Below are positions 1-8,763 of a stretch of 64,000 nucleotides of DNA, piece after piece. The notes beneath the pieces are model-generated. The model was not told the DNA's origin, did not search any database, and saw only the letters and a program-made list of their open reading frames with translations. Source of the stretch: an uncultured Helicobacteraceae bacterium (lineage in GTDB: Bacteria > Campylobacterota > Campylobacteria > Campylobacterales > Helicobacteraceae). Made by a program: the position numbers and the translations under genes. The first letter of the stretch is position 1, and every line of letters begins with the position of its first letter. The stretch lies in NCBI GenBank assembly GCA_910578285.1, contig CAJTQL010000001.1, positions 186,001 to 250,000 on the forward strand, read 5' to 3'.

Positions 1-301
1 CATTTGCAGGATATTCACGTACCATCTCACCTAAAAGATTATAAATCAACGTCGAATCATCACGATTTCGTTCTATTTTTTTCCAATAATCTTTGAGCGA
101 TATATTATGCACAGAGGCTTTTGTTATAATATCCTCATTTGGTTGTGCAAGCCCTTCTTGTTGCAACAATGCGTCAAAAGCCAAAATCCGCTCTCGCGTT
201 TCATTGTCAAAAATCTCTTGCAATTGGTCGTGGTGGAGTTCCTTAATCTTTTTCTTATCATGCCCGCGCACAATGAGTTGATCTGTAATGTCCATATTCA
301 T
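1..301 (-). CDS. Hypothetical protein, N-terminal 100 residues (runs off the left edge)
   Basis: An open frame reads leftwards from ATG 301-299 to the window edge without a stop, giving 100 residues that begin MNMDITDQLIVRGHDKKKIK. It is charged, probably cytosolic and helical, with no signal peptide or membrane segment. Its ATG overlaps the folP stop in an ATGA junction, so it is the last visible gene of the rppH-lysC-hobA-holB-folP operon and translationally coupled to folP. From memory H. pylori also has an uncharacterised gene right after folP. I recognise no family. Confidence 0.8.
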   Translation of the reverse strand, partial: MNMDITDQLIVRGHDKKKIKELHHDQLQEIFDNETRERILAFDALLQQEGLAQPNEDIITKASVHNISLKDYWKKIERNRDDSTLIYNLLGEMVREYPAN

Positions 302-1458
302 GCAATTCCCCCTAATGCTTGTTCGATTGCAAACGCTTGTTTGTGTTCTTTGACATCATGGCAGCGGATAATCCCAGCGCCTTTGCGCGCGGCGCACAAA
401 TGCAGCGCGAGCGTCCCAGCAAGGCGCAATTCTGCGGGCACATCACCACAAATGGTGCCAATCAATGATTTGCGACTCGCACCGACTAAAAGCGGCATTT
501 GATGATGCGCAAAATGTGTAAGCCCAGCAATGAGGTCGAGATTATCCTGCACGCGTTTGCCAAAGCCAATGCCCACATCAAGAATGATTTCGCCACCAAA
601 GCCATCATCACGTAACTGCGCAATCTGTTGCTCAAAAAACGAATCCACTTCGCAAAGCACATGTGTATAATGTGGATTGTGCTGCATTGTTTCGGGGCTA
701 CCCACGATGTGCATGAGCACGACAGAAGCCGTGCTTTGCGCGGCAAGCGCGCGCATTTGTGGGTCGCGCATGCCATTGATGTCGTTGATGATAGAAAATC
801 CTGATTCAAGCGCGAGTGCGACAATTTCAGGCGTGTAACTATCAACGCTAAAGATTGCCTCTTTTGCGAGATTCTGTGTGCGAATCTCGTTAAAAATATC
901 AACGACTCGGGCGCGCTCTTCGTTTGGGTCAATCCAACCGCTGCCCGGACGACTTGATGCCGCGCCGATGTCGATAATATCAGCTCCATCACGAATCATT
1001 GCAGAGATTTTGTCTATCGCATCGTGCAGACCAACACGACTTTGCGCATAGAAACTATCGGGAGTCAGATTGATAACACCCATAATCTTGGGTGGCGAAG
1101 GCATTTTCATCGCCGCCACATAGTGTGTCTGCAATGTTGCTGCAAGCGCGCGTAGCCCAAAGGGTTGATTCGCGATTTTTTGCAAAAGCACAGGCAAAAT
1201 GCGCAATGACACAATGAGCAGCGCATCCACGCGCTCGACTTTGCCCAAAATCGCATCTTTTGGCAGGGCAAGTTCGGCACCAAGGCTCAAGGCTTCTTGT
1301 TTGAGAATCAGTGCAGCAGGCGTTTTGAGTGCGAAAATCTCGAAATAAAGAATCTCTGCCTTTTGCGCCATAATCTCTGCGCCAGCATTTTCACAACAAA
1401 GCTGCGAAAGAGTGGGCAAAACGCGCTCCTTGCAACTGCGCGAAACGAGTGTTTTCAT
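298..1458 (-). CDS. folP: Dihydropteroate synthase
   Basis: This enzyme condenses 6-hydroxymethyl-dihydropterin diphosphate with p-aminobenzoate to dihydropteroate in folate synthesis and is the sulfonamide target. The 386 residues have the TIM-barrel signature MGVINLTPDSF at 126-136. A second loop reads GAASSRPGSG near 166-174, where most homologues have ESTRPG. The C-terminal GASRKS loop and an RxHDV-type end (RCHDVKEH) are present. Residues 1-120 are an N-terminal extension typical, as I recall, of Helicobacter FolP and absent from the 280-residue E. coli enzyme. It overlaps holB upstream and the next gene downstream by 4 bases each. Confidence 0.96.
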   Translation of the reverse strand: MKTLVSRSCKERVLPTLSQLCCENAGAEIMAQKAEILYFEIFALKTPAALILKQEALSLGAELALPKDAILGKVERVDALLIVSLRILPVLLQKIANQPFGLRALAATLQTHYVAAMKMPSPPKIMGVINLTPDSFYAQSRVGLHDAIDKISAMIRDGADIIDIGAASSRPGSGWIDPNEERARVVDIFNEIRTQNLAKEAIFSVDSYTPEIVALALESGFSIINDINGMRDPQMRALAAQSTASVVLMHIVGSPETMQHNPHYTHVLCEVDSFFEQQIAQLRDDGFGGEIILDVGIGFGKRVQDNLDLIAGLTHFAHHQMPLLVGASRKSLIGTICGDVPAELRLAGTLALHLCAARKGAGIIRCHDVKEHKQAFAIEQALGGIA

Positions 1459-2096
1459 CGCCGCGCCTTTATGCGCAAGATTCGCAATAATAGCGGCACA
1501 AAAATCGAATCGGGGCGACCAAATTGCTCGGCGAGTTTGATAGCCTTGTCAAAACAAGCCAAATCGTCAGAATCAAGCGGGAGCTTGGTGCATTCAAGCA
1601 GCAATGCGGCGATTTTCTCTTTCATCTCTTCTTTGTTGGGGCGCTCTTTGGAAAGTTCTTTGACAAATTGATAGAGTGCATGCATATCAAGCTTTTGGAT
1701 ATCAAACGGAAGCTGCGCGGGGTGCATTTTTGTCCGGTGGTCGATGATAGGCAGGCGCGAACGGATTGTGGGCAACAAGGAGGATTTATTGGGCGCAAGA
1801 AAAAGATAGAAAATTCCCCTCGGCGGCTCTTCGATACTTTTTAGCAGATGATTCTGTGCAATCTCGCTATAGGATTGCGCACCAACCAAAAGCCACAATG
1901 CACAATCTGTCTGCAAGCTCGAAAGTCGCACAACTTCTTGTGCATCGGCGAGCTTGAATAGTTCGCTAAAAACGGCGCGATAGATTTCACGTCCTTTGCG
2001 CTGTGCATTCAGCTGTTCTTTGATATTTTCAAATGATTCGCTAGGCGAATCGACAAGCAGAACACACGAAGCATGATTTTGGGGCAATTGCACCAT
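1455..2096 (-). CDS. holB: DNA polymerase III delta-prime subunit
   Basis: This is the clamp-loader delta-prime subunit, part of the complex that loads the sliding clamp on DNA. The 213-residue product is short, like other Helicobacter versions. It keeps the core block ...HLLKSIEEPP followed by LLPTIRSRLPI (sensor-1/SRC-like arginine region) around residues 82-115. There is no P-loop, as expected for delta-prime. It starts one base after the hobA stop and overlaps folP by 4 bases. Placement between hobA and folP matches H. pylori and supports the call. Confidence 0.88.
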   Translation of the reverse strand: MVQLPQNHASCVLLVDSPSESFENIKEQLNAQRKGREIYRAVFSELFKLADAQEVVRLSSLQTDCALWLLVGAQSYSEIAQNHLLKSIEEPPRGIFYLFLAPNKSSLLPTIRSRLPIIDHRTKMHPAQLPFDIQKLDMHALYQFVKELSKERPNKEEMKEKIAALLLECTKLPLDSDDLACFDKAIKLAEQFGRPDSIFVPLLLRILRIKARR

Positions 2097-2675
2097 TCAG
2101 CCACCCCATACAATCTCGCCAAAAAGAGCGGCAGAGAGGCTTTTGTCAAAAATGCGCAATAGCTGCAAGAGCTTGATGTCAAGCGTTTCGTCAACCGAGC
2201 TTAGAGAGAAGCTATTGGACATCTGCTCGTCTAAAATCCAGTTAAAGTTATAATCATGGCTAAAAGCGAGCTTAGCATTAAAATCATCGATTCTGCCGAC
2301 ATACCAAAAGAGATATTTTTCACCAAAAGAGATAGAGAGCATGTCGCGAATGAGTGGGATCATCTCGGTGCTTTGGCGCGCATTATAGGGCGAAAGCATC
2401 GAAGCGATAGACGAAGCAGGCGCATAGATGGGAAAAAATGGGCGCATGCGGCGCGAGGAATTGAGATAGCCAAGCGCATATTCAACAAACCAACAACGTT
2501 CTTTGTCGCTTAGGAGAATCACGGTGTAGGCATCAAGAATAATGTGTCGCAATGTGTGTTCGACAAGCGGCACCCACTCGCTTTTGCGGTCTTCAAGCCA
2601 TGTGGGCTTACTCGCATCATCGCGAATGGCTTTGATTGTCCATGAAAAAAAATCGCTCTCCATTGCCTCACTCAT
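2097..2675 (-). CDS. hobA: DnaA-interacting initiation regulator HobA
   Basis: HobA is an epsilonproteobacterial protein with a SIS-like fold that binds DnaA domain I and promotes DnaA-oriC assembly, the role DiaA plays in E. coli. The 192-residue product begins MSEAMESDFFSWTIKAIRDD and contains the segment HIILDAYTVILLSDKERCWF, typical of the family. Its ATG overlaps the lysC stop (ATGA). A run of eight A (T8 in the coding sense) lies near the 5' end in the FFS codons. HobA is found only in this bacterial group, which makes it a useful taxonomic marker. Confidence 0.9.
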   Translation of the reverse strand: MSEAMESDFFSWTIKAIRDDASKPTWLEDRKSEWVPLVEHTLRHIILDAYTVILLSDKERCWFVEYALGYLNSSRRMRPFFPIYAPASSIASMLSPYNARQSTEMIPLIRDMLSISFGEKYLFWYVGRIDDFNAKLAFSHDYNFNWILDEQMSNSFSLSSVDETLDIKLLQLLRIFDKSLSAALFGEIVWGG

Positions 2676-3877
2676 GAATCAAGCTCAAAGACATGGTGCA
2701 GTGAGCGAATGGCAAGTTCGGCATATTTGATGTCAATGAGCAAAGAAATTTTAATCTCGCTTGTGCTAATCATCATAATATTGATATGTTCCTTAGCAAG
2801 CGTCCCAAAAACTTTACTCGCCACACCTGTATGCGATTTCATACCCACGCCAACAATCGAGACTTTAGCGCTATTGCTGTCATAATCGATTTTCTCCACG
2901 CTGTTTTGGAAGTTTGCAAGCACATTTTTTGCAAGCTCGAGCTCGGTTTTGGGAATCGTAAAATCCAAATCGGTCTTGCCATCATAGCCGTTCGTTTGCA
3001 CAATCATATCTACACTAATATTCGCCTCGGCGAGTTTGCCAAAAATCTCGCTCGCGATTCCGGGTTTGTCCTCGACACCAACCATACTGACACGTGCTTG
3101 GTTCTTGTCGAGCGCAATGCCACTAATAATGGGTTGTTCCATAATATTCTCTTCCTTTGTGATTAAAGTTCCTGGGTCTTTGCTAAAAGTACTGCGCGTA
3201 ATCAAATCCACGCCGAGCTTTTTGGCGAGCTCAACAGAGCGGTTGAGCAACACCTTTGCGCCCATGCTCGCGAGCTCAAGCATTTCATCATAGCTGATTC
3301 TATCGATTTTTTTCGCACGTGGCTCAATGCGAGGGTCGGTCGTGAAAACGCCCTCGACATCGGTATAAATCTCACACAAATCTGCCCGCAATGCCCCAGC
3401 AAGCGCCACAGCCGAAAGATCGCTTCCACCGCGCCCAAGTGTCGTTACATCGCCTTTGGAATCCACGCCCTGAAAGCCCGCAACAATGACAATAAAGCCA
3501 TCATCAAGCAAAGCATGGATTCGCGTTGTGTCGATGTGTTCGATATGCGCCTTCGTGTGATTCGCATCGGTATAGATTCCTGCATTGCGCCCGCTTAGCG
3601 AAATTGCGCGCGCGCCCATTGTCTGCAAGGCAATCGCAAGAAGCGCGCTTGTAACACGTTCACCACTGCTTAGAATCATATCGACTTCACGTGGGTCGGG
3701 AAGCGGGTCAAAATGCAACGCATAGCCCAAGAGTTTGTCTGTCTCACCGCTCATCGCAGAGACAACAACAACGACTTTGTCATGCGGCTTTTTGGATTCG
3801 AGCACGCGCTTGGCGACATTTTGGATTCGCTCCAAATCTCCAACACTTGTTCCGCCATATTTTTGGACGAGTAACAC
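2672..3877 (-). CDS. lysC: Aspartate kinase
   Basis: This enzyme phosphorylates L-aspartate, the first step toward lysine, diaminopimelate, threonine and methionine. The 401 residues start LLVQKYGGTSVG, the kinase N-terminal signature. VSAMSGETDKL and TTLGRGGSDLSA follow, then two ACT regulatory domains from about residue 265 (GVEDKPGIASEIFGKL; GVGMKSHTGVASKVFG). The start is GTG 3877-3875, which shares one base with the TAG stop of rppH. The ribosome binding site AAGGAGG lies inside the rppH 3' end. It overlaps hobA by 4 bases. Confidence 0.96.
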   Translation of the reverse strand: MLLVQKYGGTSVGDLERIQNVAKRVLESKKPHDKVVVVVSAMSGETDKLLGYALHFDPLPDPREVDMILSSGERVTSALLAIALQTMGARAISLSGRNAGIYTDANHTKAHIEHIDTTRIHALLDDGFIVIVAGFQGVDSKGDVTTLGRGGSDLSAVALAGALRADLCEIYTDVEGVFTTDPRIEPRAKKIDRISYDEMLELASMGAKVLLNRSVELAKKLGVDLITRSTFSKDPGTLITKEENIMEQPIISGIALDKNQARVSMVGVEDKPGIASEIFGKLAEANISVDMIVQTNGYDGKTDLDFTIPKTELELAKNVLANFQNSVEKIDYDSNSAKVSIVGVGMKSHTGVASKVFGTLAKEHINIMMISTSEIKISLLIDIKYAELAIRSLHHVFELDS

Positions 3878-4347
3878 TATAAATATCCTCCTTTTCTGAA
3901 ATGCTCCAAAACCTGCTTGTAGATGGGACGTTTAAAATACGTTACTTCTTGCAAAATGACTTCATAGGGCACAAAGCGATAGCTATCAAACTCGGGAACT
4001 TCCGTGCGCAAATTGAGCATCTTGAGGTTTTGCAAACGGACAAGAAAATATTTTTGTGTTTGCCCTGTATAAGGATACATCTTCGGGGCAATCGATTCGG
4101 GAAAATCATAGCTCACCCATTTTGGATATTCTGCAACCATATCAACAGCATTTGTCCCTATCTCTTCTTTGAGCTCACGCAAAAGCGCCTCTCGAGGCGT
4201 TTCACCCTCATCGATTCCGCCTTGCGGAAATTGCCAAGCGTCTTTGACATCTGTACGTTTGCCGATAAAAAATTCACAAAGCATTGGATAACGCGGTGAA
4301 AGGATTACGGCAGCGACATTTGGGCGATAATTCGCAAGTTTGTTCAT
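3877..4347 (-). CDS. rppH: RNA pyrophosphohydrolase (Nudix)
   Basis: The product removes pyrophosphate from 5'-triphosphate RNA and so starts mRNA decay. It also belongs to the NudH/IalA dinucleoside polyphosphate hydrolases. The 156 residues contain the Nudix box GGIDEGETPREALLRELKEE running into IGT. The tail KRPIYKQVLEHFRKGGYL matches the family. I chose ATG 4347 (MNKLANYRPN) because AAGGAGG sits just upstream. An in-frame start 96 bases further out lacks support. It is the first gene of the lysC operon, with a TATAAT box 34 bases upstream. Confidence 0.93.
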   Translation of the reverse strand: MNKLANYRPNVAAVILSPRYPMLCEFFIGKRTDVKDAWQFPQGGIDEGETPREALLRELKEEIGTNAVDMVAEYPKWVSYDFPESIAPKMYPYTGQTQKYFLVRLQNLKMLNLRTEVPEFDSYRFVPYEVILQEVTYFKRPIYKQVLEHFRKGGYL

Positions 4348-4380
4348 CGCAACCTCCTTCAACTCCTTTTTGGGTAGCGC

Positions 4381-4386
4381 ATTATA
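4381..4386 (-). promoter_or_regulatory. -10 box for the rppH-lysC-hobA-holB-folP operon
   Basis: A perfect TATAAT reads on the minus strand in the 78-base gap between divergent rppH and hemW, 34 bases before the rppH ATG. No good -35 is visible, which is normal for Campylobacterota sigma70 promoters. Confidence 0.6.
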
Positions 4387-4425
4387 GAATAAGCGAGGTA
4401 AATTTCTTCTGATAAAGAGAATTGT

Positions 4426-5463
4426 GTGCTGCTTTATATCCATATCCCTTTTTGTGATTCCAAGTGCGGTTATTGTGCATTTGCGTCATTTGTCGCCCCA
4501 ACATCGCTGCATGCGCCCTATTTTGCTGCATTACATCGCGAGCTAGACCACAGACTCGCGCCGCACATGCGCTTTAGCTCGCTCTTTGTTGGCGGCGGGA
4601 CACCCAATGTTGTCAATGAAAGTTTCTATATCCCGCTGCTTGAGCGGCTTTTGCCCCATCTTCACAATGATTGTGAGCTCTCAATGGAGCTCAACCCCAA
4701 TCATCTCACGTCCCATTTTATTACAACAATACGTGCGCTAGGATTCAATCGAATCTCGCTTGGTGCGCAGAGTTTTTGCAAACAAAAACTCAAATGGCTT
4801 ATGCGCAAACACGAACCACAAAGCATCTTCACAACATGCGACAACCTGTATCGCGCCGGTTTTGAGAATCTCAATGTTGATGTCATCTATAACACACCTT
4901 TTGATTCTTATGATAATCTTGTTTTTGAAGCCCAAAATCTCGCAAAATTGCCACTAAGCCATGTTTCGGCTTATGCGCTTAGTATCGAAGAAAACAGCAC
5001 ATTTTTTGCAAAGGGGCTTAGCGTTGCAAACGATGGCGAAGAACTCTGTATGCTGCTTGCAAATCTTGGCTTTGCGCAATACGAAGTCAGCAATTATGCA
5101 CGAAACAATCAATATTGCCGACACAATCTCGGATATTGGCAGCACAAAAATTATCTTGGAATCGGCGCAAGTGCCGTGAGTTTTTGCTCCCAACAAAGAA
5201 CACGTAGCACAAACGCAAAGACATTGCAAGCATATCTCGCAAACCCGCTATGGCAAGATGTCGAGATTCTAAATGCACAAGATATGCGATTTGAGCAGCT
5301 TTTTTTAGGATTGCGCTGCTGCTATGGCGCACCCAAAGAGCAATGCAGCGCGCAGAATCTGCAGATTACATTGCAAGAAAATTTCGTACGTTGCGAGAAT
5401 GAACGCGTTATTGCCAATAATTTTTTTCTTGCCGATTCGCTCGCGCTGTTTTTAGAATCTTAG
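4426..5463 (+). CDS. hemW: Radical SAM heme chaperone HemW (HemN-like)
   Basis: This is a radical SAM protein related to coproporphyrinogen III dehydrogenase but of the short HemW type, which binds and hands over heme rather than oxidising coproporphyrinogen. The 345 residues open with HIPFCDSKCGYCAF. The CX3CX2C cluster ligands are C10, C14 and C17, followed by FVGGGTPN and NVDVIYNTPF. The start is GTG 4426, since no ATG precedes the cluster. It converges on xth, and the two coding regions share 4 bases (TTAG), leaving no room for a terminator. Confidence 0.88.
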   Translation: MLLYIHIPFCDSKCGYCAFASFVAPTSLHAPYFAALHRELDHRLAPHMRFSSLFVGGGTPNVVNESFYIPLLERLLPHLHNDCELSMELNPNHLTSHFITTIRALGFNRISLGAQSFCKQKLKWLMRKHEPQSIFTTCDNLYRAGFENLNVDVIYNTPFDSYDNLVFEAQNLAKLPLSHVSAYALSIEENSTFFAKGLSVANDGEELCMLLANLGFAQYEVSNYARNNQYCRHNLGYWQHKNYLGIGASAVSFCSQQRTRSTNAKTLQAYLANPLWQDVEILNAQDMRFEQLFLGLRCCYGAPKEQCSAQNLQITLQENFVRCENERVIANNFFLADSLALFLES

Positions 5464-6212
5464 GACAAAACAAGCCCCACAGGGCAATGGTCGCTTCCGA
5501 AAACTTCGGGATAAATCAGCGCGTCCTTGAGCCGCGCACGCAATGCATCAGAACATAAAAAATAATCAATCCGCCAGCCGACATTGTTTGTCCGCGCTTT
5601 GCCCATATAGCTCCACCATGTGTAAGCGCCAGTTTGGTCGGGATAGAAATAGCGAAAGGTATCGACAAATCCTGCTTGCAATAGCTCTGTCATCTTGCCC
5701 CTCTCTTCATCAGTGAAGCCTGCATTACGGCGATTTTGTTTTGGATTCTTCAAATCAATTTCGGTATGCGCAACATTCAAATCGCCACACACAATCACGG
5801 GTTTTTGCGATTCGAGCTGTTTCAGAAAATGCCGAAAATCATCTTCCCATTCCATACGATAACCAAGCCTCTCGAGCTCGCGTTTAGCATTTGGCGTATA
5901 GACATTCACAAGGAAAAATTCATCAAACTCGGCAGTGATGATTCGCCCCTCTTGGTCATGGTGAGCAATCCCCATATCATACGCGACAGATATTGGCGCA
6001 ATTTTACTACACAGCACAACACCTGAATAGCCGCGCTTTTGTGCCGAGTTCCAAAAAACATGGTAGCCCTCAAATACAAATTCGGCTTGTTCGGGCTGCA
6101 TTTTTGATTCCTGAATGCAGAATACATCGGCATTTGTGGCATGGAAAAAATCCATAAACCCCTTGCCAACGCATGCGCGCAAACCATTGACATTCCACGA
6201 AACGAGCTTCAT
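5460..6212 (-). CDS. xth: Exodeoxyribonuclease III (AP endonuclease)
   Basis: This base-excision repair enzyme cuts 5' to abasic sites and removes 3'-blocking groups. All EEP-fold catalytic blocks are visible in 250 residues: VSWNVNGLRA near the start, QESKM (metal-binding Glu), a GYSGVV block, GDLNVAHTEIDL, WRIDYFL and the C-terminal GSDHCPVGL with the catalytic Asp-His. Length is normal. It follows murA with a 4-base overlap and is the last gene of the clpS-clpA-galU-murA operon. Confidence 0.96.
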   Translation of the reverse strand: MKLVSWNVNGLRACVGKGFMDFFHATNADVFCIQESKMQPEQAEFVFEGYHVFWNSAQKRGYSGVVLCSKIAPISVAYDMGIAHHDQEGRIITAEFDEFFLVNVYTPNAKRELERLGYRMEWEDDFRHFLKQLESQKPVIVCGDLNVAHTEIDLKNPKQNRRNAGFTDEERGKMTELLQAGFVDTFRYFYPDQTGAYTWWSYMGKARTNNVGWRIDYFLCSDALRARLKDALIYPEVFGSDHCPVGLVLS

Positions 6213-7471
6213 TCTTTGCTCCGCTTCACCATCGCGCCAAGCGCGCTAAGCTTTTCTTCGATTCGTTCATAACCTCTATCAAGGTGATAGATTCGATGGA
6301 TTCGGCTTTCGCCCTCGGCGATGAGCGCAGCGAGAACGAGCGCACTGCTCGCGCGCAAATCAGTCGCCATGACATCAGCACCAAACAATGTCTGCCGCCC
6401 AAAAATACGCGCCTTGTTGCCTTCAAGTTCGATTTTTGCGCCCATGCGCTGCAACTCAACAGCATGCATGAACCGATTCTCAAATAGGCGCTCCTCGATG
6501 AGCGTCTCGCCCTCTGCTTGCGTTGCAAGCGCCATGAATTGTGCCTGCAAATCGGTTGGAAAACCGGGATATTCTGCCGTGTGCAGTTCAAAAGATGCAA
6601 TCTTGTTACAGGGCAGAATCCGCACAAAATCATCACCCGTTTCGATTCCAAAGCCGATTGTGCGCAAAAGGTCGAGGATTGTGTACAGATGTTTTACACA
6701 AACATGTGAAAGTGTGATGTCCGAATTGGTGATAGCACCAGCACAGAGATATGTTCCAGCTTCGATTCTATCACTAATCACAGAAATGGGCGCAAGATTC
6801 AGCAGCTCGCCGCCGCTGCCCTCAATCGTGAGCTCATTTGTGCCAATACCACAAATTCCAACACCACAATTGTGCAGCACCTCGCAGAGCTGCACAACTT
6901 CAGGCTCGCATGCAGCATTTTGAATCGTTGTTGTGCCCTTCGCAAGTGCCGCTGCCATCACAACATTCTCTGTGCCCGTAACGGTGATTTTATCAAAATC
7001 AATCACCGCGCCCTTAAGTCCTTTTGGTGCTTTTGCGTTGATATAGCCTGATTGAATGCGAATCTCTGCGCCCATTTTCTCAAACGCGCGCAAATGCAAA
7101 TCGACAGGGCGCGCTCCAATCGCACAACCACCGGGCAAGGACACTTCACAATGCCCAAAGCGCGCAAGCAGAGGTCCGAGGACAAGAATGCTTGCACGCA
7201 TTTTACGTACAATATCATACACCGCCTTTGTCTCGCGCACACCGAGCGTCTCGACAAATGCTTCACCATTTTGCATAGTTGTTTCTGCGCCCAAGCGCGA
7301 GAGCAACGAGAGAAAGGTAACAATATCAACAACATTGGGTAGATTCGTCAGCTGCACACGATTTTTGGCAAGCAGTGTTGCACCCAAAAGTGGTAGAGAT
7401 GCGTTTTTTGAGCCTGAAATGCGCACATTCCCAGACAGCTTGCGCCCTCCAGCAATCCACAAAAAATCCAT
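6209..7471 (-). CDS. murA: UDP-N-acetylglucosamine 1-carboxyvinyltransferase
   Basis: MurA transfers enolpyruvate from PEP to UDP-GlcNAc, the first committed step of peptidoglycan synthesis and the target of fosfomycin. The 420-residue protein has the substrate lysine K22 in SGSKNASLP and the active-site loop PGGCAIGARPVDLHL with C116. That cysteine normally implies fosfomycin sensitivity. The C-terminal TDLRASSALVLAALIAEG block is present. A 21-base gap separates it from the membrane-anchored gene upstream, and it overlaps xth by 4 bases. Confidence 0.97.
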   Translation of the reverse strand: MDFLWIAGGRKLSGNVRISGSKNASLPLLGATLLAKNRVQLTNLPNVVDIVTFLSLLSRLGAETTMQNGEAFVETLGVRETKAVYDIVRKMRASILVLGPLLARFGHCEVSLPGGCAIGARPVDLHLRAFEKMGAEIRIQSGYINAKAPKGLKGAVIDFDKITVTGTENVVMAAALAKGTTTIQNAACEPEVVQLCEVLHNCGVGICGIGTNELTIEGSGGELLNLAPISVISDRIEAGTYLCAGAITNSDITLSHVCVKHLYTILDLLRTIGFGIETGDDFVRILPCNKIASFELHTAEYPGFPTDLQAQFMALATQAEGETLIEERLFENRFMHAVELQRMGAKIELEGNKARIFGRQTLFGADVMATDLRASSALVLAALIAEGESRIHRIYHLDRGYERIEEKLSALGAMVKRSKE

Positions 7472-7492
7472 AATTTTCCTTTTGTTCTGCCT

Positions 7493-7933
7493 TTATTTTT
7501 TGGCTTTTTGCCTCGCCTTGAGCGAGCCACCAATCGCGCGTTCAATGTCTTTTTTGAAATCCCGATTCTGATTCCCAAGAGTTTCGCTAAATTTCGAGAC
7601 TTTGTCAATCTCGAAATATTCAAGCAAAGCAATATCAGAGATAAAGCGAATCCGTTTTTGAAAGTCTACCCCTTTTGGGTCAAGCCCCTTGAAATTTGCA
7701 AAATATTTATTGAACGAATCAAATGCCATCTGCTTGTCTTCATTGCTGCTATCAGCACGAATCAAGTTTTGGAGAAAATCAATATTTTGGAGCTTTGTTT
7801 CAAGTGCATTTGCGAGCTCCTGCTCGGCACGAATCTTTTTCATAAGCAGCACAAGCCACGTGATGAGGATTGTGGGAAAACCAACGAGCGTTACCAAAAA
7901 CCAAACGAGGAGATAGAATTTTATATCATACAC
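7493..7933 (-). CDS. Conserved membrane-anchored hypothetical protein
   Basis: The 146-residue protein has one N-terminal membrane helix (about residues 5-30, FYLLVWFLVTLVGFPTILIT) followed by a charged, helical cytosolic part ending in KARQKAKK. The start is GTG 7933, with AGGAG five bases upstream. It sits between galU and murA, and from memory H. pylori has an uncharacterised gene in the same slot, so it is conserved in the group. Envelope-synthesis neighbours suggest an envelope-related role, but no function can be read from the sequence. Confidence 0.82.
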   Translation of the reverse strand: MYDIKFYLLVWFLVTLVGFPTILITWLVLLMKKIRAEQELANALETKLQNIDFLQNLIRADSSNEDKQMAFDSFNKYFANFKGLDPKGVDFQKRIRFISDIALLEYFEIDKVSKFSETLGNQNRDFKKDIERAIGGSLKARQKAKK

Positions 7934-7941
7934 ACGCGCTC

Positions 7942-8763
7942 CTAGTGATATTTTGCATAAAATTCATTCGTTGCCTCGACAAAGCCACTGACACTGCCAC
8001 AATCATAGCGTTTACCGCAAAACTTGTAGGCAAGCACCATGCCGCTTTTGCATTGCGCCAGCAACGCATCAGTGATTTGAATCTCGCCATTTTTGCCCGG
8101 TGGCGTGTGCCGCAAAATCTCAAAAATATCGGGTGTGAGGATATAACGCCCAATCACGGCGAGATTGCTCGGCGCTTCAGATTCTTTTGGCTTTTCAATC
8201 ATATTATCAACCATAAAGATTCTCTCATCAATCTCCTTGCCGCTAATCACGCCATATTTACTCACCTCGCTCATCGCCACTTCTTCAATCGCGACAACCG
8301 AGCAACGATAACGTTCATAGACTCTTGCCATCTGCGCAAGCACGTTTTCGCCATCGGGATTATCACACAAATCATCAGCAAGAATCACGGCAAAGGGCTC
8401 ATTGCCAATGAGCGTTTGCCCACACAAAATGGCATGCCCTAGCCCTTTCATCTCGATTTGGCGCGTGTAGGAGAAAGTGCATTGTTGGATAATGCTGCGA
8501 ATCTCGGCAAGCCGACTTTCTTTGTCGCTCCCCTTAATCTGCTGCTCAAGCTCATAGCTAATGTCAAAATGGTCTTCAATCGCGCGCTTGCCCCGCCCTG
8601 TTACAATCGCCATTTGTGTCATGCCCGCCGACAAAGCTTCTTCGACACCATACTGAATGAGCGGCTTGCTCACAATCGGCAACATCTCTTTGGGCATTGC
8701 TTTGGTTACGGGCAAAAACCGCGTGCCATAGCCTGCGGCTGGGAATAAACATTTTTTTATCAT
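7942..8763 (-). CDS. galU: UTP-glucose-1-phosphate uridylyltransferase
   Basis: This enzyme makes UDP-glucose from UTP and glucose 1-phosphate for lipopolysaccharide and glycan synthesis. The 273 residues begin with the nucleotidyltransferase signature FPAAGYGTRFLPVTKAMPKE. GLGHAILCG, ILADDL and the conserved region PGKNGEIQITDALL follow. It overlaps clpA by 4 bases (ATGA). Confidence 0.96.
   Translation of the reverse strand: MIKKCLFPAAGYGTRFLPVTKAMPKEMLPIVSKPLIQYGVEEALSAGMTQMAIVTGRGKRAIEDHFDISYELEQQIKGSDKESRLAEIRSIIQQCTFSYTRQIEMKGLGHAILCGQTLIGNEPFAVILADDLCDNPDGENVLAQMARVYERYRCSVVAIEEVAMSEVSKYGVISGKEIDERIFMVDNMIEKPKESEAPSNLAVIGRYILTPDIFEILRHTPPGKNGEIQITDALLAQCKSGMVLAYKFCGKRYDCGSVSGFVEATNEFYAKYH

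Noticed and set aside
4348..4443. Upstream extension of rppH by 32 codons
   Set aside because: A strong Shine-Dalgarno sequence and the family N-terminus both support ATG 4347; the extension would also cover the operon's TATAAT box.
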